DNA of 64,000 nt from CAJQLB01 sp905479065 (GTDB lineage: Bacteria; Bacteroidota; Bacteroidia; Flavobacteriales; Flavobacteriaceae): assembly GCA_943846735.1 (NCBI GenBank), contig OX044364.1:1488001-1552000 (forward strand), read 5' to 3'. The number at the start of each line of letters is the position of its first letter. Within the stretch, counting starts at the first letter, position 1. The notes beneath the pieces are model-generated. The model was given only the letters and a program-made list of their open reading frames with translations. It was not told the DNA's origin and searched no databases. The position numbers and the translations under genes are program-made. Below are positions 52,683-62,248 of the stretch, one piece after another.

Positions 52683-55600
52683 ATGAACAGTCACCATTCA
52701 AAACCTTCTGCCCAAGAAGCAGAAAAAATACTTTTTAAACTATACCATTTAAAAGGGAAAGCGTTCCGTTTGCCTGGGTTTGTAGACTTTAATTTTAAAA
52801 TTGTTATCGATGGTGAAACACAATACATATTAAAAATTTCGCGTGAAAACTCAAATAACAAACTCAGGTTTTTATTACAAGACATTCTAATCTATTTAGA
52901 AAAAGTAAGTACTGACTTAATGATTCCACAAATTATTTCTGATCAAAATGGAAACTTTACTTCTGAAATTTGTAATGGAAATAAAAAACAAACAGTAAGA
53001 CTATTAAGTTGGGTTTCTGGAAGAATATGGAATGATGTAAATCCAAGGCTTGACAAACTTCATTACAGCTTGGGCGAAACCTGTGGAAAACTTACTCGAG
53101 CTCTTCTAAATTTCAAGCATTCGGAGGCTCACGGTAAATTTGAATGGGATACTGCAAACGCATTATGGACTCTAGAACATAATCATCTTTTTAAAAAAGA
53201 AGAAAAAAAAATCATTAGCGCCTTTCAAAAGCGTTTCGAACACAATTTAGCCTCATATAAAAGATTACGTCAATCTATCGTGCACAACGATGCAAATAAC
53301 TATAATATTATTGTTTCAAAGGAACTATCAAATCCTAAGGTCATTTCTATTATAGATTATGGTGATGCTATTTACACGCAAATAATAAACGATGTTGCTA
53401 TAGCTTGTTGTTACGCTATCATGGGGCATCAGGATCCGTTGGAAGCTGCATTACCAATTGTGTCAGGATATCATTCTGTTTTTCCATTACAAGAAACAGA
53501 ATTAGAACATCTCTATCTTTCAATCGCTATGCGCTTGATTATTTCATACACCTCATCTGTTATAAATCAAACACAAGAGCCTAATAATGAATATCTGCAA
53601 ATTAGTTCTAAACCCGCTTGGAATCTCCTTGAAAAATGGCATGATATTAGTCCAGATTTTGCACACTACAGCTTTAGAGCAGCTTGTGATTTTCCAGCTC
53701 ACCCTACTAAAAAAAAATTTGACAACTGGGCTTTGAAGCATTCATTTAAAGTATCTAATTTATTTCCAACTATAGGGGTTAATCAGCTCAAACACCTTGA
53801 TTTAAGTGTGTCGAGTAAATGGCTGGGTCATGAAAAAAATTTTAATGATTTAAGTTTTTTCCAATATAAAATTGACAAACTTCAAGCACAAAATCCACAA
53901 CAGGTTTTAAGTGGTGGCTATTTAGAACCACGAGCTCTATACACCTCCTCAGAATATGATAAAATTGGCAATAACGGCCCGGAGAGCAGAACTATTCATC
54001 TAGGTATTGATTTTTGGTTACCCGCTAAAACACCCGTCCACGCATTATTTGACGGTGAAGTTGTTGCGGCAGTTAACGATAAGGGTGATAAAGAATACGG
54101 TGGGCTTGTAATACTCAAACATCAAGTGAATGATTTTGAGTTTTTTACGTTGTATGGTCATAATTCGATTCAAAGTGCAACTGCACATTGCATTGGAGAT
54201 ATTATAGCTAAAGGTGAAAAAATTGCTGAATTAGGCAGTTCTCTTGAAAATGGTAATTGGGCGCCTCATCTACATTTTCAAATTATGCTATCTATGTTGG
54301 ATTATCAAGTAGATTTTCCTGGTGTCACATATCCCAAACAAATAGACATATGGAAAAGTATATGTCCTGATCCAAATCTGTTATTTAAATCCACACATCT
54401 TCAGATTCCCAACATTATTTCTAATGAAACACTTGTTAAATACCGCAAAAAGCATTTAGGTAAAAGCCTGAGTTTACAATACAAAACCCCACTTAAGATG
54501 GTTCGTGGTAGCGGAGTTTATCTTATGGATCAATATGCTCAAAAATACTTAGACACAGTGAATAATGTTGCTCATGTTGGTCATGAGCACTTTAATGTAG
54601 TACAGGCAGGCCAGGAGCAAATGGCTTTAATTAATACTAATTCGCGTTATTTACATGAAAGCATTAATCAACTAGCTGGGGAGCTTATTGAAACGCTACC
54701 AGAAAAATTGAATGTCCTTCATTTTGTCAATTCAGGAAGTGAAGCCAACGAGCTAGCTGTAAGAATGGCGAAAATAGCAACTGGAGAAAAAGATATAATT
54801 GCCAGCGAGGCTGGTTATCACGGAAGCACCAATTTGTGCGTCGACATCTCCTCTTATAAATTTGATGGGGAAGGAGGCTCAGGAGCTCCCGAGCACACAC
54901 ATATATTTTCGACACCCACTGTGTTTAGAGGAAAATATAAAGGTGATAACATCTCAGATCACTACGCTCATGAAGTACAACGGTGCGTCATCAATATAAA
55001 CGATAAAGAACGAAGTGTAGCAGCATTTATAATCGAACCCATTATAAGTTGCGGCGGACAAATTGAATTACCAAAGGGATTTTTACAAAAAGCTTACCGC
55101 ATTGTTCGAGATGCAGGGGGTGTTTGTATTTCTGATGAAATTCAAACAGGCTGTGGCCGTATGGGAAAAACATTTTGGGGTTTTCAATTGCATAATGTCG
55201 TTCCAGATATTATTACAATCGGAAAACCTTTAGGCAATGGACATCCCGTTGCGGCTGTAGCTTGCACCCAAGAAATTGCTGAAAAATTTGCTAATGGGAT
55301 GGAATATTTTAACACTTTTGGTGGTAATCCCGTTTCTTCGGTCATCGCAACTGAAGTTCTGAGAACAGTGAAAAAAGAAAACTTACAACACAATGCCTTA
55401 GTTGTAGGCGACTTTTTAAAATCTGAACTATTAACTCTTTCCAAAAGCTATCCTATAATTGGTGATGTTCGCGGACAAGGTTTATTTTTAGGATTTGAAT
55501 TAGTTGATCAAAATTTAAAACCTCTCCCTGAGCAGGCCCAATATTTAGTCAATAGAATTAAAGAACATCACATTTTAATGAGTATTGATGGTCCAGATCA

Positions 55601-55712
55601 CAATGTTATAAAAATCAAACCACCAATGATTTTTAGTATCACAAATGCCATGGAATTAATCTTTTATTTAAGGAAAATTTTTAGTGAAGACTTCATGAGA
55701 ATTTATCAATGA
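52683..55712 (+). CDS. Fusion: hydroxylysine kinase-like, M23 peptidase and phospho-lyase-like domains
   Basis: 1009 residues in three parts. 1-335 is an APH-type kinase like hydroxylysine kinase: catalytic D203 (IVHNDANNYNI) and metal-binding D225 (IIDYGDA). 425-545 is an M23 metallopeptidase with an intact zinc site: H439 and D443 (HLGIDF), H493, and H529/H531 (HLHF). 570-1009 is a class III PLP transaminase fold with K848 (IGKPLGNGHP) and D818; its VAHVGHEHF, INTNSRYLH and NSGSEAN stretches match the phospho-lyases for phosphoethanolamine and 5-phosphohydroxylysine (ETNPPL, PHYKPL). Kinase plus lyase fits 5-hydroxylysine breakdown: phosphorylation, then elimination to 2-aminoadipate semialdehyde, phosphate and ammonia. 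Why a peptidase domain sits between them is unknown. There is no signal peptide. It overlaps the beta-galactosidase gene by 4 bases (ATGA). Confidence 0.85.
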   Translation: MNSHHSKPSAQEAEKILFKLYHLKGKAFRLPGFVDFNFKIVIDGETQYILKISRENSNNKLRFLLQDILIYLEKVSTDLMIPQIISDQNGNFTSEICNGNKKQTVRLLSWVSGRIWNDVNPRLDKLHYSLGETCGKLTRALLNFKHSEAHGKFEWDTANALWTLEHNHLFKKEEKKIISAFQKRFEHNLASYKRLRQSIVHNDANNYNIIVSKELSNPKVISIIDYGDAIYTQIINDVAIACCYAIMGHQDPLEAALPIVSGYHSVFPLQETELEHLYLSIAMRLIISYTSSVINQTQEPNNEYLQISSKPAWNLLEKWHDISPDFAHYSFRAACDFPAHPTKKKFDNWALKHSFKVSNLFPTIGVNQLKHLDLSVSSKWLGHEKNFNDLSFFQYKIDKLQAQNPQQVLSGGYLEPRALYTSSEYDKIGNNGPESRTIHLGIDFWLPAKTPVHALFDGEVVAAVNDKGDKEYGGLVILKHQVNDFEFFTLYGHNSIQSATAHCIGDIIAKGEKIAELGSSLENGNWAPHLHFQIMLSMLDYQVDFPGVTYPKQIDIWKSICPDPNLLFKSTHLQIPNIISNETLVKYRKKHLGKSLSLQYKTPLKMVRGSGVYLMDQYAQKYLDTVNNVAHVGHEHFNVVQAGQEQMALINTNSRYLHESINQLAGELIETLPEKLNVLHFVNSGSEANELAVRMAKIATGEKDIIASEAGYHGSTNLCVDISSYKFDGEGGSGAPEHTHIFSTPTVFRGKYKGDNISDHYAHEVQRCVININDKERSVAAFIIEPIISCGGQIELPKGFLQKAYRIVRDAGGVCISDEIQTGCGRMGKTFWGFQLHNVVPDIITIGKPLGNGHPVAAVACTQEIAEKFANGMEYFNTFGGNPVSSVIATEVLRTVKKENLQHNALVVGDFLKSELLTLSKSYPIIGDVRGQGLFLGFELVDQNLKPLPEQAQYLVNRIKEHHILMSIDGPDHNVIKIKPPMIFSITNAMELIFYLRKIFSEDFMRIYQ

Positions 55713-58700
55713 AAGAATTTTTATTTTTAATATCATCTTTTTTAATTTTTGGTTGCCATCGAGCAAACCTGCCAGTCGTTAGTGAACAAATATGTCATTT
55801 CAATCACAAAATATTTGAAGTTAATAAACTCCCGCCTCGCGCCTCTTTTTTTGCCTTTGAATCTGAAGGAATGACTTCTAAAGAAGACTCAAAACGCTTT
55901 TTAAGTTTAAATGGTGACTGGAAATTTCACTGGGTTAAAAACCCTAAAAAACGTCCTAGGTCTTTTCAACATATGAAGTTTGATGATTCTAATTGGACAT
56001 CTATTCATGTTCCTGCCAATTGGGAAGTAGAGAAATTTGGAAATCCAATTTATTTAGATGAACGCTACCCATTTACAACTCAATGGCCAAATGTACCAAC
56101 CGACTATAATCCTGTTGGTACGTATCGGAAAATAGTAAACTTGAATTCACAATTTTTGTCAGAAGATGTTATACTTCATTTTGCAGGTGCCAAATCTGCT
56201 ATGTATATCTATATCAATGGTGAATATGTCGGTTATTCACAAGGAAGTAAAACACCCGCAGAATTCAACATTTCGAAATATCTAAACGAAGGAAAAAACA
56301 TAATTGCCTTGCAAATGTTTCGATGGAGTGATGCCAGTTATTTAGAAAGTCAAGATATGTTAAGAATGAGTGGTATTGAACGTGACGTGTATTTATATAC
56401 GCGTCCAAAAGTTCATGTTTCTGATTTTCATGCTAATAACTCCTTAAACAAAACTTATAAAAACGGTCTATTTGAAGGAACTTTTTCAATAACAAATGAT
56501 TCAGAAAAAAGTGTGTCAAAAACAATAGTTATTGAAATATTAGACAATGAAACTTTGCTTTTTAAAAAGTCAGAAAACATCTCTATACCTGCTCATTCAT
56601 CAAATGAATTTATTGTAAAGACTGTTATTTATGATGTAAACCCTTGGTCTGCAGAACGGCCAGACCTCTACGTCTTGAAAATCACATTGGATAATCAGCA
56701 ATTTATCACAAAACGTATTGGCTTTAAGAGTGTTGAAATTAAAAACAGTCAAGTACTCATTAATGGAAAAGCAATCTATTTTAAGGGGGTCGATAGACAT
56801 GAAACTGATCCTTTTACAGGTCATGTTATTTCAAAAGAATTGATGGAAAAGGATATCGCTTTAATGAAGAAAAACAACATCAATGCTGTACGCTCAGCAC
56901 ACTACCCCAATGACCCTTATTGGCTTGATTTGTGTGACAAGTATGGCTTGTACGTTATTGATGAAGCCAATATTGAAAGTCATCCTCTTGCAATTTCAGA
57001 AGAGACACAAATTGGAAACGAAATGTCATGGCTCCCTGCACACATGATGCGCACGCAACGCATGTATTACAGGGATAGAAATCATCCGTCCATATATGCT
57101 TGGTCACTAGGAAATGAAGCTGGTGAAGGAGAAATTTTCAAAACAACCTATCAATGGCTAAAAGAGCAAGATAGCAATAGAATTGTTCAGTATGAACCTG
57201 CTATTGCCTCCAATTATACCGATATATTCTGCCCAATGTATCCCAAGCCTGAAAATTTAATCCTTTATGGGAAATCTGATTCAAAAAAACCCTCAATCAT
57301 TATCGAATATTGCCATGCTATGGGAAATTCAGTTGGAAACTTACAAGATATTTGGGATATTATTGAAACATATCCCAATTTACAAGGGGGATACATATGG
57401 GACTGGGTCGATCAGAGCCTGGAATATGAAAACGCAAAAGGAGAGCCCTATTTAGCTTATGGGCATGACTATCATCCAGATTTACCAACTGATGGTAATT
57501 TTTTAAATAATGGCTTAGTAGACCCCTATCGGCTCCCTCATCCTCATCTGTCCGAAGTCAAAAAAGTATATGAACCGGTTCAATTTAATTATTTAGGAAA
57601 TGGTGTTATTGAAATAATAAATAAAAATTTCTTTGAAAACTTATCAAATAAAATAATTCAATTAAAATTATTAATTGACGGTAAAGAAACTCTTCTAAGA
57701 AAAGATATTCCCCTCAATATAAAGCCCCAAACTAAACTTGAAATGGTTTTCCCAGAAATCCCAAATCTATTTATCCCTGAGAAACAATACATCCTAGAGG
57801 TGAATTTATGTCAAAAAGAGGCCTCGGAAATCATTCCTAAGGGGTATGAATTAGCTTGGGATCAATTCGTTTTGCACAATGGTAACAGCAGCCCGATATT
57901 AACAACCGGTAACAATTTAGAAATAATAGAGAAAAACAACATTCTAATAAAAAATGACATCACTAATCTAACTATCAATTCGAACACAGGAGAAATCATT
58001 TCCTGGAAATATCACGGGGAAAACATAACTAACCAACCTATAAAACCAAACTTTTGGAGACCTCCAACCGATAATGATTTGGGAAATGGTATGGACACAT
58101 GGGCAAAAATATGGCAAGATGCAAGCTATAATTATCGTGCAAAGCTTACAAAAAAACCCAAAATAATTCAAAACCAAGTGTTATTCGAAATTCAGTATCA
58201 GCTACCAAATAACGTTGCTTATATTCAAGCAAATTTTTCTATCTTCAAGAATGGAACTATCAATATTGATATAATTTACAGCCCTTTAAAGAAAGATTTA
58301 CCAAACATACCAAGGTTGGGAATGTATATGACTTTAGACAACTCATTTACTGACGTATCATGGTACGGGAAGGGCCCAAATGAAAGTTACTGGGACAGAA
58401 AAACTGGTCAAAAAATAGGGTTATATTCTGGTAAAATTGTGGACCAATTTCATCGTTATTCACGTCCTCAGGAAACAGGAAACAAAACAGACGTCCGATG
58501 GGTAAAACTATCTTCTTCTAATCTAACTTTAAGTGTAACCTCTCCTATTTCACTCAATACAAGTGTATGGCCATTTAACATGCAAGAACTAGACTTCAAT
58601 AGCGAAGAAGCCTTAGAATCTGCATCAGGTCTAGTCCCTGTTACCAAAAAGCATGGGGCAGACATTAACATAGGAACTACTGTTCAATGGAATATTGATT

Positions 58701-58825
58701 ATCTCCAAATGGGCGTTGGTGGTGATACATCATGGGGAAGATTGGTGCATCCCGACTATATAATCTCAGGTAATAACAACTATTCATATTCATTTGCTAT
58801 AACTCCAAAAAACAACTCCTTATGA
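55709..58825 (+). CDS. GH2 beta-galactosidase, lipoprotein
   Basis: 1038 residues of the LacZ type with all five GH2 domains: sugar-binding domain at about 60-230 (FLSLNGDWKFHW), Ig-like domains, TIM barrel from about 340, and the large C-terminal beta-sandwich from about 740. Acid/base E470 (SLGNEAGEG) and nucleophile E533 (IIEYCHAMGNS) are present. A lipobox ends at C16 (LIFGC), so the enzyme probably works in the periplasm or at the surface rather than in the cytoplasm as in E. coli. Coupling to the hydroxylysine kinase/lyase gene suggests that its substrate may be galactosyl-hydroxylysine; general galactan use is the other reading. Confidence 0.9.
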   Translation: MKEFLFLISSFLIFGCHRANLPVVSEQICHFNHKIFEVNKLPPRASFFAFESEGMTSKEDSKRFLSLNGDWKFHWVKNPKKRPRSFQHMKFDDSNWTSIHVPANWEVEKFGNPIYLDERYPFTTQWPNVPTDYNPVGTYRKIVNLNSQFLSEDVILHFAGAKSAMYIYINGEYVGYSQGSKTPAEFNISKYLNEGKNIIALQMFRWSDASYLESQDMLRMSGIERDVYLYTRPKVHVSDFHANNSLNKTYKNGLFEGTFSITNDSEKSVSKTIVIEILDNETLLFKKSENISIPAHSSNEFIVKTVIYDVNPWSAERPDLYVLKITLDNQQFITKRIGFKSVEIKNSQVLINGKAIYFKGVDRHETDPFTGHVISKELMEKDIALMKKNNINAVRSAHYPNDPYWLDLCDKYGLYVIDEANIESHPLAISEETQIGNEMSWLPAHMMRTQRMYYRDRNHPSIYAWSLGNEAGEGEIFKTTYQWLKEQDSNRIVQYEPAIASNYTDIFCPMYPKPENLILYGKSDSKKPSIIIEYCHAMGNSVGNLQDIWDIIETYPNLQGGYIWDWVDQSLEYENAKGEPYLAYGHDYHPDLPTDGNFLNNGLVDPYRLPHPHLSEVKKVYEPVQFNYLGNGVIEIINKNFFENLSNKIIQLKLLIDGKETLLRKDIPLNIKPQTKLEMVFPEIPNLFIPEKQYILEVNLCQKEASEIIPKGYELAWDQFVLHNGNSSPILTTGNNLEIIEKNNILIKNDITNLTINSNTGEIISWKYHGENITNQPIKPNFWRPPTDNDLGNGMDTWAKIWQDASYNYRAKLTKKPKIIQNQVLFEIQYQLPNNVAYIQANFSIFKNGTINIDIIYSPLKKDLPNIPRLGMYMTLDNSFTDVSWYGKGPNESYWDRKTGQKIGLYSGKIVDQFHRYSRPQETGNKTDVRWVKLSSSNLTLSVTSPISLNTSVWPFNMQELDFNSEEALESASGLVPVTKKHGADINIGTTVQWNIDYLQMGVGGDTSWGRLVHPDYIISGNNNYSYSFAITPKNNSL

Positions 58826-59253
58826 AACTATTTATATCCACTTTATTGATTTGCCTAGTATTCAATTCATGCTCAACTAGTAGTATTGAAAAAGATAAGA
58901 AGACAATTTTATCAATCATGAAATCTCAAGAAAAAGCGTGGTCCAAGAACAATATAGAGGCATTCATGGAAGGCTATTGGAAGAGTGATTCACTTAAATT
59001 TTTCGGATCATCAGGACTGAAATATGGTTGGCAATCTACTTTGAATGGTTATAAGAAACGTTATCCCACGAAAGACCACACTGGAACCTTAAGGTTTAAA
59101 ATTAATGACATTTCTCAAATAAACAGCGCCTCCTATTTTGTGATGGGGGAATATCATTTAGTACGAAATATTGGCAATGCAGATGGTGTTTTTATGATTA
59201 TCTTTAAAAAGATAAATGGTGAATGGAAAATTATTGCAGACACCTCATGCTAA
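58822..59253 (+). CDS. SnoaL/DUF4440-like lipoprotein
   Basis: 143 residues. Lipobox at about C17 (LVFNSC). The rest is a cone-shaped NTF2/SnoaL fold of the DUF4440 type: DKKTILSIMKSQEKAWSKNNIEAFM at the start and GVFMIIFKKINGEWKIIADTS at the end. These proteins often bind small ligands or act as isomerases; no catalytic residues can be assigned. It overlaps the beta-galactosidase stop by 4 bases and so belongs to the same operon. Confidence 0.8.
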   Translation: MKLFISTLLICLVFNSCSTSSIEKDKKTILSIMKSQEKAWSKNNIEAFMEGYWKSDSLKFFGSSGLKYGWQSTLNGYKKRYPTKDHTGTLRFKINDISQINSASYFVMGEYHLVRNIGNADGVFMIIFKKINGEWKIIADTSC

Positions 59254-59256
59254 TCT

Positions 59257-59730
59257 ATGAAAACACTTGTAAGAAAAGCAACGAATAAAGATCTTCCGAA
59301 CTTAATGGTTTTTATGGAAGGTCTTGTTAATGCTGAAAGACCTATGGATTCTACCATCAACGAGGGAAGGGTCGTCTACTATGATTTATCTGAAATAATA
59401 AAAAATAAGAATTCAATTTTATTTGTCGTTGAACTAAATAATGAATTAGTTGCCTCTGGATACGCAAAAATTAAAAAAAATAAACATTATATAAAATACG
59501 CCAAACAAGGCTATTTAGGGTTCATGTATGTTCCTGAAAACCACAGAGGAAACGGATATAATAAATTAATTATGGACGCACTCTTAAAATGGTGTAAAAC
59601 AAAAGGTGTCTTTGAAATTAGATTGGACGTGTATGATCAAAATACATCTGCCATAAGAGCCTATGAAAAGGCTGGCATGTTAAAGCATCTTATTAACATG
59701 CGCATGAATATAAAAGATTTGAATATTTAA
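59257..59730 (+). CDS. GNAT family N-acetyltransferase
   Basis: 157 residues: VRKATNKDLPNLMVFM at the N-terminus, the acetyl-CoA loop in VPENHRGNGYNKLIMDAL (about 93-110) and RLDVYDQNTSAIRAYEKAGM. It is the last gene of the plus-strand set, 3 bases after the lipoprotein stop. In this context the acceptor could be an amino acid or amine of the pathway, but nothing in the sequence shows it. Confidence 0.85.
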   Translation: MKTLVRKATNKDLPNLMVFMEGLVNAERPMDSTINEGRVVYYDLSEIIKNKNSILFVVELNNELVASGYAKIKKNKHYIKYAKQGYLGFMYVPENHRGNGYNKLIMDALLKWCKTKGVFEIRLDVYDQNTSAIRAYEKAGMLKHLINMRMNIKDLNI

Positions 59731-59739
59731 TTGCTAAGT

Positions 59740-60948
59740 CTAATTACCAAACGGATTTTCGATAGAGTGTGCTGGTTCAGTAAACCACTTTGGACCGTTT
59801 TTTGTCATATAAATATGGTCTTCTAGTCTTATTCCAAATTTATTTGGAACACATATCATAGGTTCATTACTAAAACACATACCTGCTTTTAATATGGTCT
59901 TATTTCCGCGAACTATGTAAGGGTATTCATGAATATCCAAACCAATACCGTGACCCGTTCTATGTGGTAATCCAGGCAGTGTATAATCTGGTCCCAAACC
60001 GTGTTCCTCAAGAATCTGTCTTGAAGCATCGTCCACTGACGCACAAGATCTTCCAATTTGAGAAGCATTGAAGGCAGCTATCTGTGCTTCTTTTTCAATA
60101 TTCCAAATTCGTCGTTGTTCATCATTTACTTCTCCAAAAACATAGGTTCTAGTAATATCTGAAATATAATCATGAAGTACACATCCTGTATCGACTAAAA
60201 CCACATCATTCATTTCTAGTTTTTTTGGCATTCTTACACCGTGTGGAAATGATGAATCTACCCCAAATAAAACGATACAAAAATAGGATCCAGATTCGAT
60301 GCCGTAACGTTTGTGTGCCTCATTGATAAAATCAACCACTTCGGCGGCACTTATTCCAACTCTCATTATTCGTGCAACAGCTTTTTGTACTTCAAGTGTG
60401 ATGTTCATGGCGTACTGCATGATTGAAATCTCTTTGAGAGATTTTATCATTCTGCACGAGGCAATAATAGATGTGGCATTTTTTAAATTTAAATTAGAAT
60501 TTGCTTTTATAATACCATCAGAAATAAAAAATGGTGTTATTTCATCAATATAAACATCTATTTCATTATTATTATTGACGCCCAATATACTTCCAAGCAA
60601 GGAAAATGGGCTTTCGTGTTCTTCCCAGCATTCTACATCGCCATGAATGAGCATAAAATCAAGGATTGTTCCTTTTTCAAATTTAGGAGCGATATAAACT
60701 AAACGACCATTACTAAATAAAACAGCTCCAACCATCCGCTCACTTGCAGACCACCGCATCCCAGTAAAGTAGTATAAATTTGTTCCAGCATGCAGGTACA
60801 TCGCTGAAGCATTTTGCTCTTTCATTAGGCCACAAGCCTTATCAATTCGTTTCTGAAACTCTTCTTTTTTTATTGGTTTTATTAAATGAGCAATTGGTTC
60901 AATTGCATCCAATTCTTTTTCTATAGTTGACCCTCCTATTCCCTTCAT
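59740..60948 (-). CDS. M24 Xaa-Pro peptidase (prolidase-like)
   Basis: 402 residues. N-terminal creatinase domain to about 165, then the M24 pita-bread fold with the five metal ligands D253, D264, H333, E362 and E376 (VLVDTGC, ISDITRT, TGHGIGLDIHE, SNEPM, RLEDH). Such enzymes cut peptides before proline or hydroxyproline. The GHGIGLDIHE form is common in prolidase and Xaa-Pro aminopeptidase branches. No signal peptide. Its ATG overlaps the stop of the neighbouring aminopeptidase P gene (TAATG). Confidence 0.88.
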   Translation of the reverse strand: MKGIGGSTIEKELDAIEPIAHLIKPIKKEEFQKRIDKACGLMKEQNASAMYLHAGTNLYYFTGMRWSASERMVGAVLFSNGRLVYIAPKFEKGTILDFMLIHGDVECWEEHESPFSLLGSILGVNNNNEIDVYIDEITPFFISDGIIKANSNLNLKNATSIIASCRMIKSLKEISIMQYAMNITLEVQKAVARIMRVGISAAEVVDFINEAHKRYGIESGSYFCIVLFGVDSSFPHGVRMPKKLEMNDVVLVDTGCVLHDYISDITRTYVFGEVNDEQRRIWNIEKEAQIAAFNASQIGRSCASVDDASRQILEEHGLGPDYTLPGLPHRTGHGIGLDIHEYPYIVRGNKTILKAGMCFSNEPMICVPNKFGIRLEDHIYMTKNGPKWFTEPAHSIENPFGN

Positions 60949-62246
60949 TAGGTTACTTTATTTGTCATTAAATCCTCTATATCACTGGCCTCAATAGGCA
61001 TTGTTTCTGTCAAATTAATATTGCCGTTGCTTGTTATCAAATAATTATTTTCTAACCGACATCCAATACCTTCTTCAATAATGTAAATTCCTGGTTCACA
61101 TGTAAATACCATGCCTTCCTCTATGGTCTTATATAGCCCAACATCATGAACGTCTAAACCGATAAAATGTGCTGTCCCGTGCATAAAATATTTCTTGTAC
61201 AAAGGTTTTTTTGGGTTTTGATTTGCAATATCTTCGTGCGTAAATAAACCTAATTTAACCAGTTGTGATTCAACTAAATTCACCATGTTCTTCTCATAAT
61301 CAGCATGAGCAACTCTAGGTTTTAGCATTTTACTCCCTTCTTTCAAACAATACAAGACCGCGTTATACACTTCTCTTTGACGCTTAGAAAACTTTCCGTT
61401 TACTGGAACACAACGAGTGGTATCACTATTATAATTTGCATAACAAACACCAAAATCCAATAATATCATGTCATCATCTTGACAAGTATCATGGTTGGTA
61501 TTGTAATGCAAAATACAAGCATTTTTACCCGAGGCAACTATTGGCTTAAAAGCATGCCTCGATGCTCCAGATTTAATAAGATTATGTGTAAGCTCTGCTT
61601 CTAACTCATATTCCTTAATATGTGGTTGTGTTGTTTTTAAAATACGTATAAAACCTTGTACACTAATCGCTATAGCTTTTTGAATTAGATTAATTTCTTC
61701 TTTCGACTTATATGGACGCAGCTCTCGTGTGATTTTAGCAGCGCGATAATATTCATGCAAAGGATATTTTTGTTTGCACCATTTAATCATCCTGTCTTGT
61801 TGAGTTTCTTGATGTTTGGTAACTCTCTTAATGTGTTCATTGTGACCCAAATAAAAACCATCAGCCTCAAAAGCCATATACTGCAATAGCTTTTCAAAAT
61901 CATGCCTCCATTCAATACGTGTTATTCCTGAAATATGGATTGATTGCTCTTTAGAAAGTCTCTCACCATCCCAAATTTTTGTATGTTCGTTAGTCTCTGA
62001 AACAAATAAAATAACCTTATTTTCTTCCTTTATCGCGTCTGGGTACAACACCAAAAGAGTATCTTCTTGATCAATTCCACTTAAATAAAACAAATCATTA
62101 TTTTGAGTAAAACCCATAACATCATCAGCGTTGTTGTGTTTAACATCATTGGATGTTAAAATTGCAATTGTGTTTGGTAACATTTTAGAAACAAACCTAA
62201 TCCTGTTTTCTTTGAACAGTGAGTTTGGAATTTTATGATATCTCAT
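60948..62246 (-). CDS. Aminopeptidase P-type M24 peptidase
   Basis: 432 residues. An N-terminal AMP_N domain (about 5-130: KIPNSLFKENRIRFVSKML, NDLFYLSG) marks the aminopeptidase P/PEPD branch. Metal ligands D264, D275, H360, E384 and E398 are intact, and the proton-shuttle region has H247 (LHYNTN). It removes the first residue from peptides with Pro (or Hyp) in second place. It is coupled to a second M24 gene and lies 2 bases after the D-amino acid dehydrogenase gene, so it is part of the minus-strand set. Confidence 0.9.
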   Translation of the reverse strand: MRYHKIPNSLFKENRIRFVSKMLPNTIAILTSNDVKHNNADDVMGFTQNNDLFYLSGIDQEDTLLVLYPDAIKEENKVILFVSETNEHTKIWDGERLSKEQSIHISGITRIEWRHDFEKLLQYMAFEADGFYLGHNEHIKRVTKHQETQQDRMIKWCKQKYPLHEYYRAAKITRELRPYKSKEEINLIQKAIAISVQGFIRILKTTQPHIKEYELEAELTHNLIKSGASRHAFKPIVASGKNACILHYNTNHDTCQDDDMILLDFGVCYANYNSDTTRCVPVNGKFSKRQREVYNAVLYCLKEGSKMLKPRVAHADYEKNMVNLVESQLVKLGLFTHEDIANQNPKKPLYKKYFMHGTAHFIGLDVHDVGLYKTIEEGMVFTCEPGIYIIEEGIGCRLENNYLITSNGNINLTETMPIEASDIEDLMTNKVT

Positions 62247-62248
62247 GG

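Noticed and set aside
52683..53690. Aminoglycoside resistance kinase
   Set aside because: The APH fold is shared with hydroxylysine kinase, and fusion to a phospho-lyase domain points to metabolism, not resistance.
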